Below are positions 1 to 12,960 of a stretch of DNA of 64,000 nt, one piece after another (position 1 is the stretch's first letter; each line of letters begins with the position of its first letter). Where the stretch lies: assembly GCA_034440615.1 (NCBI GenBank), contig JAOTOM010005185.1, positions 694,001 through 758,000 of the forward strand, written 5' to 3'. Made by a program: the position numbers and the translations under genes. Origin of the DNA: Ashinkailepas kermadecensis (lineage: Eukaryota > Arthropoda > Thecostraca > Neolepadidae). The notes below the pieces were generated by a model, which saw only the letters and a list, made by a program, of their open reading frames with translations, ran no database searches and was not told the origin of the DNA.

Positions 1-531
1 CATAAAGACATCATCACAGAGCGCAAATGTCAGTAACAATGCCGACCTTGTACAACCAGAATACCAAAGCTTTCGGAATACTGCCATAAATAGATTTGTT
101 ATTTAATCCGTCAAGGTAAATAATGATTCACCAAGTTCTGGTTAGTAACGATGGTTCAGGTCCTCACGCATCCCGGAGCTGTTCCGCCAAAGGTTGTGAA
201 GACAAGAGCGGCATACCAATTATTAATGAAACTGGTCGATGGTACTGGTACAAGGTGTGGATTGGCATCAAGGTTCGATGTCACGCAAAAACAAATGTCA
301 TAAAAAAACACTTCGTTACAGATTCCTATGGTGGAAAGAACGAGCTCCAAATATCGGCCGAATTGTTCGTGTTACAATGCATCGTGCAAATTGAGGAGTG
401 CATTCCACATGCCTCTGAAAAGGATTCATGCATGGTAAGATGGTAAATTAGTGTCCTCAAGAAGAGAACATGGAGCACAATGCCAGTCACAAGCCATGCT
501 ATTCAACCGTTGCCAGTGTTCTGGTGACACT

Positions 532-624
532 GTTCCAGCATTGCTAGTGTCCTAATGGCACTGTTCCAGCATTGCTAGTGTCTTAGTGACACCGTTCCAG
601 CATTTCTAGTGTCCCAATGGCACT
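532..624. repeat. Minisatellite, 31 bp x 3
   Basis: Unit GTTCCAGCATTGCTAGTGTC plus 11 bases (starts 532, 563, 594), with a decayed unit before it. Confidence 0.9.
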
Positions 625-996
625 GCTTTGTTGCTGTTGGTGGGTAGTCGAGCACTTCCCATGACTTACTGAATGGCTTCATTTCCGGCCACTATCTCTC
701 TTGGCGACGGAAATATGGGTGTGCGATGATTGCGACCCAGGATGACAAGGAGGTTGCGCAGAGCTACCTGCTGGTAGCTCTGCGCAAACATGATTGCGAT
801 GTTTGCAGTGCGGGTATGCGATGCGATGCAATTTTGTCATTGCTTGGTAGCTGTGTTTAGTGGAGTAGTCTATGAAGGCCGATGTTGGATACCTGCGGGT
901 AGCTGTGCTGCTGGGAGGCGGACTTTAACATGTGCGAGTGCGCTGGTTGCCTGCTGGAAGGCAGCCCGGGACGAGAAGTCGGGGTGTGCTGGTTAC

Positions 997-1191
997 CTGC
1001 TGGTAGCTCTGCTGCTGGGAGGGAGCCTGCGACGGGTAGTACTCGGGAGAGCGTGATCGCTCCGCCGGTGCCGGTTCGGGCCGCGACTCCTGGTACCTGA
1101 CCGGCTCAGACCTCGACTCCTGGTACCTCGTCGGTTCGGGCCTCGGCTCCTGCTGGTATTTCACTGTCTCCTCCTGGTACGACTGAGGTTG
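997..1191 (-). CDS. CFAP410: CFAP410 exon 6, Gln/Pro/Tyr-rich tail (inferred)
   Basis: It has 65 open codons between a TTTGCAG acceptor and a CAG|GTAACC donor, phase 0-0. Residues are dominated by repeats of the type RYQESRxEPV and QQQSYQQ, so this is low-complexity and probably disordered. Without the donor the frame runs 23 codons further to a stop near 925, which would make it terminal. The bias toward E, P, R, Q and Y is clean over the whole exon and absent around it. Confidence 0.6.
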
Positions 1192-4100
1192 CTGCAAATT
1201 AGAGGCATGCGTGTTTGGGAGAGCAAGCAGCATACGCGTCACAACTAGACATGAGTGCGATGAGGCAGGCATATCACAGAGGCTACGGGAAACTACGGCT
1301 CAGGAATTAATTATGTCTACCGAAATGCTAGTATTATGATAGGTAGTGTGAAATTAATGTTATTCTGATAGCATAACATCATGCAATCTTTACAGCACCC
1401 TACTGAATACAGGATTAAAAACTGCACTTAAACAGACTAAAAATGATGGAATAACAAAATAACTGGCTTTTCGTATGGGACACTATCCCACAGGCACATC
1501 CTCTGATGATGTACAGGTGGTAGCTGGGCATAATATATCCCTGTCGGTATGCCCTCAAGGCACGCATCTTATCTCCTCCGGCTATGGGTGCAGAACTTGG
1601 TTGGTCACACAGCACAATAATGTTTCGAAATTGGGTGACCAGATGCTAGAGATATCAGCCTTCAATTTCTAAGTTCATGGTTTAAATTCGGCCCACGTGA
1701 GCGTATGTTTTGTGGTAATGTTCGTGAATGTCTGACTCGAAATTGAGTCGATTGTCCTTAAGTAAGATGTTAGGAACTATATCATGGTTGCAAATTTTAG
1801 TCGTCACTGGTTACGCCAAGACGTCAAATTGGGTCCAGGCTATCCAAAGCGCCCTATTTGGGATATTTACACCAATTAACCTCAAATGCCACCGACTTAT
1901 GACTTGATAACTACACGTCAGACAATAGACCAGTTCTCCAGTTTTACTGACAGGTGCAAATCAAATCATCGTATGTTGTTTAACGGCTGAAATATCAAAC
2001 TTTCAACTTTCTTCCATCTTCGTGGCGAAATTAGACGAGAAGTACATAATTTACGATCCCCCATCCAAACGGCAAGGGGACGAGTGGTCTAGGGGTAAGA
2101 TGCTCGTCTCACAATCGAAAGGTTGTGGGTTCGAGTCTCACCTGTCGCTACTCTTCGCCCGCGACCAATCGGCGTGAGAGATTGGCGACGCTACATGACT
2201 CAACGGTCGACGTGTCGTAAAACCAATAACCAACCAACTATCCAAACGGCAGCCACCTTTGCGGTAGCATCGTTTCACATATGCCAGCGGCGGCCAGGCG
2301 TTTTTCATGTCAGTAGCTGTGGCGGAGGCATTGAGGTGGTTAATCAGATCTTGCATAGTCATTTGGAGAGGACTTGACGTAAGCTATCACACGAATCATG
2401 ATCTGGGTGCCTTGATTATATGTGTCAAGTACTTTTTGGTGAGCTATGTTTGATGTACGCTACTTTTATCGCCACAGTATGCTGATAGTGGTCGCTGTAG
2501 GAAGTTCCGTACGGATGGGTAGCATGGGCCAGTCCAATGCTTCCGGTTATCTAGAATTATGATATAAAATGGCTCAATGGTGGTGTGGTTTGATACTCAT
2601 AGGCTGTTATCGTTCATAGATAATGCTTGTAAATTCCTTGTCATATGGGTCTTATTACTAAACAGCCAAACCATTGGATGACATCCAAATAGGCGAGCAA
2701 ATCATACTCAGGCCTTGGCAAGTGGTAACTTCTTCTGCAGGCAGGCATCTACCTAGGTGCACGAAAAGTGTAGGAATGAGCCCAAAGCTAAGAGGGCAAA
2801 ACAATATTTTGAGATGGCATTTTGTTCTCTCGATACAACACCACAGGGCTAATGTTATTTCCACCCCACATCGAGGGGATAGGTGCCCTCCTTGTCGCTG
2901 CTGTTTCTATGCCGGTGCGAAGTGCATGGTGGGTGAGCAGGTGACATGATTTTGTGTCACTTGTAAGGTATCATTGCTCGCTATGCTGATTTTGCTCTCA
3001 GGTTCAGGGCTTTACCGATCTTATGCATGACATGCATGACATCCTGTTGCAATTGTGCAAACATGAAAGTTGGAATCCAATTAATAAGTTTCTTCTAGTG
3101 ATACTCAGGTGGTTGGTTGTTCAGTTTGGCCAGCCTGCCATCAGTACGGTGATATCCGCTGTTTATGTACGTAGAGATGAAGATTACTTGAGAGCAGTGA
3201 GCAGACCTTGATGAGTTGAGTCGAAGTAGTGGTCCGGACGGTGCCGGAGTAGGGTAGGGTGTGTAGAGTGTGTGTGTGTGTGGGGGGGGGGGGAGTCATC
3301 GCAATTCCCAGTGAACGTCCCAGGTACACACATACAATGTCATGGGCCCTTTTGTTTTGTTTTGTGTTAAATTAGTTTGTTTTCTATCTTTCCTTATTTG
3401 TTTGTTTTGACCATTTCTTCTTTTATATTCTTTTTCACGTCAGTCCCAGTTATCACTGCAAATACGCATGCACTTTCCCTGGGACTGTTTGATTGTTTTG
3501 TTTTGTTTTTTCCTTTCACGTCGTGGGTAGAGTAGGGAGAGAGTAGGTGAGGGAGTTGTTAGGAGGGTGTTCATTGTCGGTTGGTTTTGGCACGGGTGGA
3601 TGGATTGTTGCTGCTAGAGATGGTGTTTGCTTTGTTGGTTGTTCGTGTTGTAGGAGCATTGGGTGTGGAAGAGGTGCTGTCTGAAGTGTCGTAGCTGTCT
3701 GAGCGGCTTGAGAGGTCAGAGAGGTCCGAGTCTGTGATTGGTCCGTATTGAGCTTGTTGGTTTTTGCGTGGTGGGTGCGGTTGTCGTGGGGATTCTTGTG
3801 GGCGTAGTGGTGGTGGGTTATGGTTTGCGTGTTCCGCGCTGTGATATTGGGGGTGGGGCCGGGTATTGGGGTGAATCTCGGCTGGTGTATTCCTTCAAAA
3901 TTTTGCTTTGAAAAGCAAATGTTGGGGCAAAACGCATTTACGCAAGTTTGCGCAATTCCGCATATATTGGCGGAGATGAGGCTAGGGACTACGGGGCAGA
4001 TTTGGGGACACATTTGGCGTACCCTATATGGCTATGAGTTCCATGAATATATTTTATAAAAATGAGTACGGTTTTAAGATTCACGGTACTTTGCAGCATG

Positions 4101-5078
4101 AGTTCCGTTGATACAAATGTTCTTTTCTGTTCTTTTTTTGTTATCACAACACGTCCATTCCCCTGACACCGCAAATACTGAACCCGAAATGGTCGTGTCA
4201 TTACCGTCGCAGCTTCCGAGATCCCAAGGGATGAACTATCCCCAGTGAGTGTAATAAGCGCAGCCCATCCCCGTTATGAGTGTTAAATCACTAATAACAA
4301 TCCCATACTGGTTAGCACATTTGGATAGTGCACATATGTCACCAGGCATAGTGCATATGGATATGAATAGCTTGCAGAGCATAGAAGAGGACTATCTAGA
4401 GAAGGGAATACATTATGGAGAAGATGGACTGCTGAAGTACCCCACACCTAACGTAAGGATGACACATAACAGTCCAAGCGCCCACCCATTTGTTGACAGA
4501 TCACATAAGCCCAGAAAATATGCCAAGAGAGGCGTAAGTCAACGCCAACCCAACGAGTACATGGTGAGGACAATATCTGTAACATACCAAGTAAAGCATT
4601 CCTACTTCAGTTTGAGAACTACCAAGTAGCTCACAGCAGACTTGTCCAAGCCAAAATGCACGTGACAATGGTTATTACCACAGGCATGGAAGCAAGCATT
4701 CATATTTCTGTCAGAGTATTAGTCCACAGCTGCATACACTAGCACACGAAGATCACATGTTGAGCCGCAGCAAAATCAAAAGGCGGACAGGCAGCAGAAG
4801 CAACCGACGAACAATCCATTAAGACAGCACAGGCAAAAGGGTGTGGCCGCCGAAGGCCCCACAAGCTGCCAGAGGCCGGGTTAGTTGTCGGAGCGACGAG
4901 GCGCCATCTGCGAGTGGGGGGGGGCGGCGCCTCTGCCGTCCAGTTGCTGTTAGCGAGCCGGCCGCCGGGTGGGCTGCGGAACAGTGCCGAGGCGGCGCGT
5001 CACACCTGTTGGCAGCCATAGCCTGTGCTGGACGCGTGGCTGGAGCGGCGCGAGTCGGGAGCACCACGACGCTGCTGG

Positions 5079-5112
<34 letters not shown>

Positions 5113-8100
5113 GCTGCATCTGCAGAACCGCGTCACGACGTGCAACGTTCAGATCGTCCGGCGGGTGGGCCGTTTGCTGTGTCCCGGCCAGGTGAGCTCG
5201 GGTGGGCCATGCACGGCGGAGAAACGTCGCCGGGAAAGGTGCGCGTGTTGGATGCGGTATAGACATAGGCACTTGGAATAGTGTAAGCAAACACCACATG
5301 CTAAATCATTGGCAAAACCGAATGCGAAAAAAAAGAAAGTATTTCACACCGGATTGGAATACTCGGAAGTATTCATGGTGTACATGAACCATCGATGACG
5401 AACAAAACTCAACAAACATTTTCTATAAAGCAATATAATGGTGTCCACTAGAGCCATTGCACCCCTGTGCCACCTCCGACCTCCTCGCACCTCGAGTCCA
5501 GCCACCACAAGGCAACACCCGCAAACACGTGTCACAGCCTCACCTCCATCGCTTCCGCCGGGTGTACGAGGTCCTCGCCATGCAGCATGGCCTTCTGCAC
5601 CTCCTCGCTCTCCACCGGCGTGTTGTCCAGCTTCTGCAGGTGCGGCAGCGTGCGCAGCAGCGCCAGACGGTAACCCTCGCGCGTAGCACATGGGTTGTCC
5701 GCCAGCCAGAGCGCCTTCAGCTTGGGCAGCTCCTTCAGATACATAACCTGACCGATGGTGCAGGCATCGGCGTTAAAAGTCAGTTCACGCAATATAGCTG
5801 AGGCTGCTGACCTATATTGCCACAATCTTCAGGTGCACATGACAATTAACAAATGACTGATTGATCATGAATGACGCAAAGACTGATTGAAGCATCATCG
5901 CGTGTTTCGTTTTCATATTCGAAGTGGCGTATCCAACATATTCATAAATGTGCTCATTCAAAATAACAGCATGCTTATTACGGATAAATGTTGCTGGTGA
6001 TGGTGTGGCATATCTCACGCTTCTCATCGCTCATATTATGAAGAAAACTGCCACTAGAGAGGGCAGTTTTGTCAGTCTCCGACATTCTAGTTGATTCCGA
6101 AAAAAGGTCTAAATGAAATGTACTGGAACAATTCCATTAAAATCTGCATTGGGTGAACATCTAGCTGGGATATGCCTGGTGATTACAATCAAACAACACT
6201 AACGCAACCTATATATTACAAGGAGTAATACACACGACGTTTGTGCAGATCCTGTCAGTAGATCATAGTAGTTATTCGTCCTACTGGAGCTTATCGACCA
6301 CCGTTTTCATTGTTATATAGTGGCGTCCGTACTTCGTAGGTGTGAACGAATAGTGAACGAATAGAATACGAATAGAATAGAAATGATAGTGTCGCCCTCA
6401 CGGTGACAGCCGCACATGAAGCCGATTAATGATGGTTAACATAATATATATAACAGCTCGTTCCCATACCATTCTGAGGCTACTTTTGAGTTCTCAAGCA
6501 CCCTGCGTGCTCACCTCATTTAGATCCTTGATGTTGTTCTGCCGAATGTACAGCTCCGATAGGTTTGGACAATGTTGAAAATCCGCCAAGGTAGTGATGT
6601 TATTCACACTGAAAAAATTGCTATCCATTAACTATTTTCTCACCGCCACAAATACACATCCACACTTTACAACATAAACAACAAAATGCGATCATTAACA
6701 CAAATATCTTAGTCAACTTATAAGTAGGGATGCACCACATAACTTACATATACTTACAAGGGCTTATAAGTAGGGATCGGGAAGTCTGACATCCGGTCGG
6801 AGCGGAAATTTTTCGGATGGGACACAGATATCCGGCCGGATACAGATCACGAGCGTTGCCAGGATTCCGCCAAGGTAGGGCAACCGCACCAAAGCTGGCA
6901 AATAGTTGAATATCACCTGATTTATTTTCATGATAGTATATTTATTTATATTTCATGCTTCCTCATTTTTTTCCGTGCAACTTGCTCAACTGTATGGCTT
7001 CATAATCTGCATGATCCTCACACTCTCGCCCACACAGACATACTAAGTTGTAGAACAGTGGCATAGCACTGATACGCTGGTAATAACATCATGTGTAGCA
7101 ATAATCCATCAAACGCTACCAGTGTGGTGGCACCGTCGCATGTTTCTCGGTACCACACACATATCTAGCACTTGTTAATCCAATATTTTACACCAAGGAT
7201 CAAGAACACAACAGCGGGTTGATTCCCGATGATTTCGGAGAGGGAAAGATGTTCTTGGAACGTAAGTAAACAGAAGTTACCTTTTTGAACTTACCTCTTT
7301 GTGTTCTTCTTGCTATTGATGGGCATAAAATAAAATATTTTCCCCAAAGAAGACTGTTTAGCGTAAATTGGACATCTTACGGCCCCACCATGCAGTGCTT
7401 TGAAGGAGATGGAGCCATGGCCGTATTACGCTCAGGTAGATGGGTTCGCCTTGACGTCCCTAGATGGACGGACGTCACCCATGTAGTTGGGATAGATCAC
7501 CTAAGTGTATGAGCGTATACAAAAAAAATTGGGTGCACAAGGATTAGGCTAACCACTCCAATCGCCTTAATATTAAACACTCTGAAAAATGGGACATGGC
7601 CCCGGCCCACTCCATAGTCATACGCACATAGGAGACGAGTTCCCGGCTTCGCTTCAAGCCCTTCCTGTAGCAAGACTTCATCTGGTGTGCTAGCTGGGCG
7701 AAGACATTGTCTCACACACCTGGGTCGTCATTCCTCGGGTCCCCAGCTCCTAGACATTACATTGATATGTAAGGGTGTCGGCGGAGGGGTAAACACCCCT
7801 CCTCTTCCCCAATATGCGTTCGGTCTCCGAACTTTATATCTATTAGGTGCGACCATGCCTCACGGGCATGGTCTTGAGGGCAAGGAATTAAGGCACGGGC
7901 ACGGGCAAGAAATTCAGAGTCAGAAACCACAATTTTGCCCATTTGGGGATCGGCAAGAGGGACAAAGATATAGGCGGAGGAATTTGAAAATTGTTGGGAA
8001 GTTTAATACACTGGAGAAATGGAGAGCTCCAAAATCGATTGGAGGGTCCGATCCATAAAGTTGATGTAAAATGCTCTTAAGATTGTGGAGGTTCAACCAG

Positions 8101-11100
8101 GGAGGGGGCAGGGACTCAGCCCCTACAAAAATGCTGGGAACTACAACCCTGAACAAGGAATAATGCAAAACGTTTTACACTATGACCGATATGTCGTGGA
8201 ATGCTGGATGGCCACCATGCACATAAGTACGGGGGGGGCACAGTTCACCAGTCCTCCCCCCACCTAGCTGGGATGTCACGCGCTTAGCAAGTACTACCCT
8301 CGGTTTATTCTCGTCGGCTGACGGTTGTCAGTTTAAAAACGCACGCCAATATGGCCAGTTAGTTAGTCAGTTAGTTATTGGGGTTCTCAGGGCGCATCGA
8401 CTGCAGTGGTCATGCAGCGCCCATGTCGTGAATATCCCATTCCATGCAAACACAATGATACACAGCTACAGCTCATACAATTATTGAAACTAAACATACT
8501 CACCTACCTATCGCTTGTCACACCTATTAAAATATTCGCTTGTAACCGCCAACAAAATACTCTGTGGCCACAGCTGAGCGTACTAGAAACTGGATGAAAA
8601 CCGCGTCAATATGGTCGTGTAGCAGAGCTTCATAATGCCTTCGGATTTACATTAACTAACAATTGAATACCTAAGTAGGTGATTGTATTATTGTCCATAT
8701 CAAGAGACTATTATGTCGACACCTAGATGAATGCCACACACTCCCTCCTGAAGAACGTAGCTTGTAAGCTGTTGAGTGCGCCGCCTTGTTCTGTGTACTC
8801 AGAGCAGCTGCTCTCCGAGTACGGGAGCATGTTCAAAGAAAAATGAATCACATGCTACCCTGTGCAGAGGAAGTGCTACATTCCCTACATCACAATATGC
8901 CGTAAATAACACAGTGACCATGAATGATTGTATCAGAGATGTTCAGAGATTCCACGTCGGCAATTCGATCGGTGGTGATATAGTTCACAACAACCCACTC
9001 ACAATGCTTTGCCTAATGCTTTTCCACTGTGGGGTTCAGACACCTTTTTCTTTTTTACACCCATACCAATTAGAGTGCCCTGCCCTACCCATGTGACCTC
9101 ACTACGTTATTAATCATCTAGGCATATATGGGTCGCATGCAAATCAAGTTAGGTCACACCACTCCCCGCTCTCTTTGCACTTCTTACAAAGAGGGCTCGC
9201 CACCAGAATTAGCAAAGTATACATTCATAATTCAGTAAAGCGTGCATTCGTGTGCAGCTCATAACCGCGTGGGTTGCGGCTGGGTACCTGGAGCCCCCCC
9301 CTCACTCCACTCCCACCTTTTCCCCACCCAAACCACCAGCAATGATAAGTCACTGGAAGATGGAACTTGTTTGGGCGCCAACTTGTTTTGTCTGGGGGCC
9401 AACGGTCCGATTGGTATGGGTGAGGGGGTGGACACAGCCACCATAGCAGTAGTTACTTCGTTTTAACAGGCCATGTCCGCTACTCTACCCCTAAATATAC
9501 ACTTTGCATGTTTATATACACACTACACTTCTTTACTTTTCGAAGTGAGAAAGACCGAAACCATCATGTATAATTTGCTGGAGCAGATAATAAAGTGAGG
9601 ACGTTAGAGATTACGTGAGGGACAGAGAATCAATCGCAAAAACGTTCTCTCAGTGAACATATGGTACATGAGTGAAGCAGACAATGCCCATGAAACTGGT
9701 TCCGAAAGCAATACCTCTTGGTCATGTTTCTTGCATTCGTAATTAATTAACGCTCGCCCGTATTGGACAGTTCCACCCATGCATCGGGAAGGGGGTTGGT
9801 AGGAAGTAATTTCCTAACCGATGTTTGCACAGCGACGCGGAAAACGAGCGCGAAAACAAGAGACAATGGTGGATTCAGGGGGAAATGTTGATCATGACAT
9901 CCAAAAAGTTAGGTATTTGGTGAAAATGTGCATTTTCGTGCATTTTTGCAGAAGCTCATGAACTTTTATTACAACGAGTTTGTTTAACATCGGTTCGTCG
10001 GCTCAGAGCAAGCGGAATCTGAGGAGCTTTTCTTTCAAAATTGGTGCATTTTCTTACTTGTTCCTCCTAATCTGTGTGGTTTAGGGGCGCATCGGGTTCC
10101 TCCTATTCGATTACCGAGCCGCCGTTCTAGGTCCGCGTCGCCATGCGTCGCCTTATGAGCTTTCTGTGTTTGAATTTGTTTTCAAAGAAATGCCTCGGCT
10201 AATAAATCTGAATGAATTGCGTTATGATCACCACATTAACTTCTTGGGGGCGGGGTGGGGAGCGAGTGGAGGCCACGACGGCTCCCTGCTGTTTTTCGGT
10301 CTAGCAGTGAAACGAACATAGTTATCCTTTTTGTGAAATTCAGTATAGCTAAGTTCATATCAGCTTCAAATCGTTCCAAAAAAACTTGCCGTGTTTCACA
10401 TTTCGAGCCGGCGATTAATGACTTTATTTTCAAAACGCTGCATCTTAAACTGTTATATTTTGTGGTATCAGGAACAATACTCGTTGGTTTACCCATTGTG
10501 AGACTACTTCATGGTTGTGGTACAACCATACACTTGATGTTGACACGAAGATAGCATGGCATTGACCTGGATTCTGTTTTCCAGATGTTGGCAAACACTG
10601 CTCGAATAATATCAAGAGTTCTCAGTTTTTTACGAGCATGTTTCCAACACACAAAAAAAAGAACTCTTGGCGTCATCTGCATAATAGTGGATCTATGGAT
10701 GTGGCTGAGCATAAAAAGCCATGCGCCTACAAGCACATGCCATTTCCGCTGGTCGCGAGCGACCTTGACTTGGCTTGCTCCCTGGCGGCACCTACCCAAA
10801 CACATTTCGTTAAACAGCTCGAGAAATTGTGGAAGATCTTCATTTGACCTACATCTCTTCAATGGTTCCACAGTTTCCAGCATCTCAATTATGGTTGAAA
10901 ACTGGGAGCATTCGATCCCCTTGACTTGACATGGCAAGTACTATCTGTGTCCCGCATATACCGGTTTTGTGCTTGCCTCCAGTTATAAATTGAACGCACT
11001 TCCAAATTCCGTTCGAACTCCTTCTCCTATTTCTCCTATTCTTCGTAATCCTGAACCGATCGCGGGGGTAGGCTCAACTGCCGTCGTGTCAAAAACGTGC

Positions 11101-11673
11101 TGTCAAAACCTCTCATAAAGCAAGGGTTATGTAAACATCCCCCACACATAGGCATGCCAAAATGTGGATCAATTCAAAACCAGGCCTATGTATATTTGCA
11201 GTAAATGTACGGTCCAATCGCTTACCTTAGGGCTAAAACTTCTATATTCGGCAGTTGCCTGACTACTGAAACATCACATATTTCACTTCCCCTGAAAGGA
11301 AACAAAGTTTTCAATGCATGATGTCACAGCAGTGCTAAATCCAGCTCTCATGATGCATTCTGGGGCATGACAATGGTTGCTAATGGCACTGATGAATACA
11401 TTAATGATAGAGTAATAATATAAATATCACCAGGCACAGCCTATGCCTATGCACAGCCAACCCCTATGCACAGCCTCCTAGAGACATAATCAAAAGAATA
11501 AACACAACATATTCACATTATACTATAATCCACAGCACACTGCAAATAAAAAAATGAATATAAGCAGATGCAACAAAAGACATAGAAGATACTTACCAGC
11601 AGTTCAGTTTTCTGATGCTGTTCAGCTCAGCACCACGACTGCGGGCTACCACCATGTCCTCTGTTAACTTCAT
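997..11673 (-). CDS. CFAP410: CFAP410 (C21orf2) orthologue, partial: six exons seen, C-terminus beyond left edge
   Basis: Exons in transcription order are 11673-11597, 11291-11226, 6608-6515, 5747-5544, 5176-5006 and 1191-997. All junctions are AG/GT and the phases agree, giving 269 codons without a stop. The start MKLTEDMVVARSRGAELNSI followed by RKLNCWGSEICDVSVV is the family N-terminus. Leucine-rich repeats follow (NIEVLALS, LSELYIRQNNI), then the hallmark LRR cap (LKALWLADNPC, LLRTLPHLQKLDN) in exon 4, so identity is secure. In vertebrates the protein acts at the ciliary base and centrosome with NEK1; that role is family knowledge. Exons 5 and 6 are Gln/Pro/Tyr/Arg-rich and have no counterpart I know in the roughly 256-residue human protein. 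Their boundaries rest on splice signals and phase only. The conserved C-terminal helix was not found and should lie left of position 1, unless exon 6 reads through to a stop near 925. Confidence 0.9.
2075..2239 (+). mobile_element. tRNA-derived SINE, family 1, with 12-bp duplication
   Basis: A tRNA-like head (A box GTGGTCTAGGGGTAAGATG, B box GGTTCGAGTCTC) is followed by a tail with CCAATCGGCGTGAGAGATTGG and ending ACCAATAACCAACCAACT. It is flanked by ATCCAAACGGCA at 2063-2074 and 2240-2251. Not a tRNA gene, because the acceptor stem does not close and the tail is shared with other copies. Confidence 0.9.
3270..3530. repeat. GT/G run and TTTTG-rich simple sequence
   Basis: (GT)n followed by a G run at 3270-3292, then TTTGTTTTGTTTTG words to about 3510, in CFAP410 intron 5. 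Confidence 0.85.
5006..5176 (-). CDS. CFAP410: CFAP410 exon 5 with polyglutamine tract (inferred)
   Basis: On the minus strand an acceptor ending ACACAG precedes 57 open codons, and CAACAG|GTGTGA is the inferred donor. It encodes a short acidic stretch, then MQR and an uninterrupted ten-codon CAG run (5081-5110), then HQQRRG. Phase 0 at both ends fits exons 4 and 6. The acceptor could instead be the CAG just before the ATG of MQR; both keep the frame. Confidence 0.6.
5544..5747 (-). CDS. CFAP410: CFAP410 exon 4, LRR cap
   Basis: This 68-codon phase 0-0 exon opens VMYLKELPKLKALWLADNPC and carries the LRRCT-like motif LRTLPHLQKLDN, then EEVQKAMLHGEDLVHPAEAM. It is the most conserved stretch in the window and the basis of the gene call. 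Confidence 0.92.
8358..8425 (-). mobile_element. SINE 3' end with GTTA-type tail
   Basis: GTTAGTTAGTCAGTTAGTTA followed by GGGGTTCTCAGGGCGCATCG is the reverse complement of the GCGCCCCTAA...TAACTAAC tail. The 5' limit is unclear. Confidence 0.6.
10078..10105 (-). mobile_element. SINE 3' end fragment
   Basis: GTGGTTTAGGGGCGCATCGG is the same tail family without an obvious simple-repeat end. Confidence 0.5.
11597..11673 (-). CDS. CFAP410: CFAP410 exon 1 with start codon
   Basis: The ATG is at 11673-11671. The exon encodes 25 residues plus two bases of a Trp codon and ends at a GTAAGT donor. The N-terminal sequence aligns residue for residue with vertebrate CFAP410 (MKLT start, SIRKLNCW), which fixes the start. 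Confidence 0.9.
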
Positions 11674-12960
11674 GGCTGATTAAATTAGCCCATACAATAT
11701 TCTGAAATAGAAAGCAGTCAACATTTGTGGGCATGATACAAAAACGTGCATGCATGTGAATGTATAAGTCAGCGATGAAGTATACCTTTTTAAGCTACCA
11801 TTAAAATTATTTCACACCATGACACTCAGGTTGAAATTATTTTTGAAGCCTAAAGGAAAATGTACACTCAGAACTGATACAGTTTTTAACAGTGTGTAGA
11901 AGTTGGTATCTCTGGGCATGGTCATGACATATTGTTTGGTTATCTGGGCTTTGGGATGAATTGATTGCATTGACCATACAGCACCCATGATCATGATCAT
12001 GGGTATATATCATGATCATGATTGTAGTTCTGGGCATGGGCACATAGAAGGGCATGATCATATGGCCCTCTAGATCTGCTAATAAGTAGAAATACCTCTA
12101 ACCGCCACATCACACCACATACGATTCTGTGAAAGCAGCCTCTGATCATTTATTATCTGGGCTTAAGGGGGCACCGACTACGAGGTCATTTAGCGTCCAT
12201 AATTTATCCCAGCCTCTGATCAATTGTATGTGGGTATCCATCATTCCTTCCCTCCCCAATGTCCAAGGAAGACTGAAGGATTCATGCTCATATCCTCCCA
12301 TAAATACCGCCAAATGATCCATATATGCCAGAAAGGTAGATAAACAATACAATCAGTAAAAACGTCATTTGGACTTCGGTATACTCGCTAGATTTTCTAC
12401 CTGGTAGCATGCTGACTATAGGACTGCAGGGTTGGACAGATAACTCTGTTGGACAACAGAGAACTTGTGGACTTATGGAAGCAGTGCTTTCTTGGTGGCC
12501 TGTGAAGACATAACCTTATTGCACCCAACATCGGCAGAAGTACAGGCGTGTCAAATAAAAGTGCTAACGATTTCGATAATTCAGTACTGCAGGAAAATAT
12601 CAACATGTGTGCTATATTTGGCAGAGGAGCCAAATCCGGAAATGGTATGTCCACGTTGGATAAAATGGTATCAAAAACCTATCTGCTGCAGCCAAAACGA
12701 ATTGCACTCTACTCAGATTTTGGTCCCCCTGATGAACAATGTGCACATAACTTGCGCCAAATGTGCTTGCTGAATTAGTATTGCTGCAAGTTTTATTACC
12801 AATGTTATAGGCAGCACACATAATGAACCATTTTCCCTGAGAGCACTTCCTTTCAGCTTATCCTACACTAAGTGGTTTGGGACTGTATCTTTCATTGCAC
12901 TATTGTTGAGTCAGCAGAGCACCTGGTCCCATGACACAGGCCACATGGTATGGCGCAACC

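Larger units (their letters stand above)
1192..5005. other. CFAP410 intron 5: SINE and unassigned open frames
   Basis: Besides the SINE and simple repeats, two open frames lack recognisable features. One is a Thr/Pro/His/Gln-rich minus-strand frame at 3516-4013 (165 codons), possibly an ORF1-like transposon remnant. The other is a plus-strand frame at 4276-4629 (117 codons). I would not call either a gene. Confidence 0.5.
6609..11225. other. CFAP410 intron 2, no gene seen
   Basis: AT-rich DNA with short open frames only. A minus-strand frame at 10509-10937 (142 codons) and another at 10236-10496 are close together and could be a decayed transposon protein, but I recognise no motif. Confidence 0.5.

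Noticed and set aside
3516..4013. 165-codon Thr/Pro/His-rich minus-strand frame
   Set aside because: Low complexity, no motif, G-rich plus strand lacking minus-strand stops by composition; at most a transposon remnant.
4276..4629. 117-codon plus-strand frame inside CFAP410 intron 5
   Set aside because: No homology recognised and no coding bias apparent; chance open frame in a short AT-balanced stretch is as likely.
10236..10937. Two adjacent minus-strand frames (86 and 142 codons)
   Set aside because: Could be a decayed transposon protein but no family motif is visible; not enough for a call.
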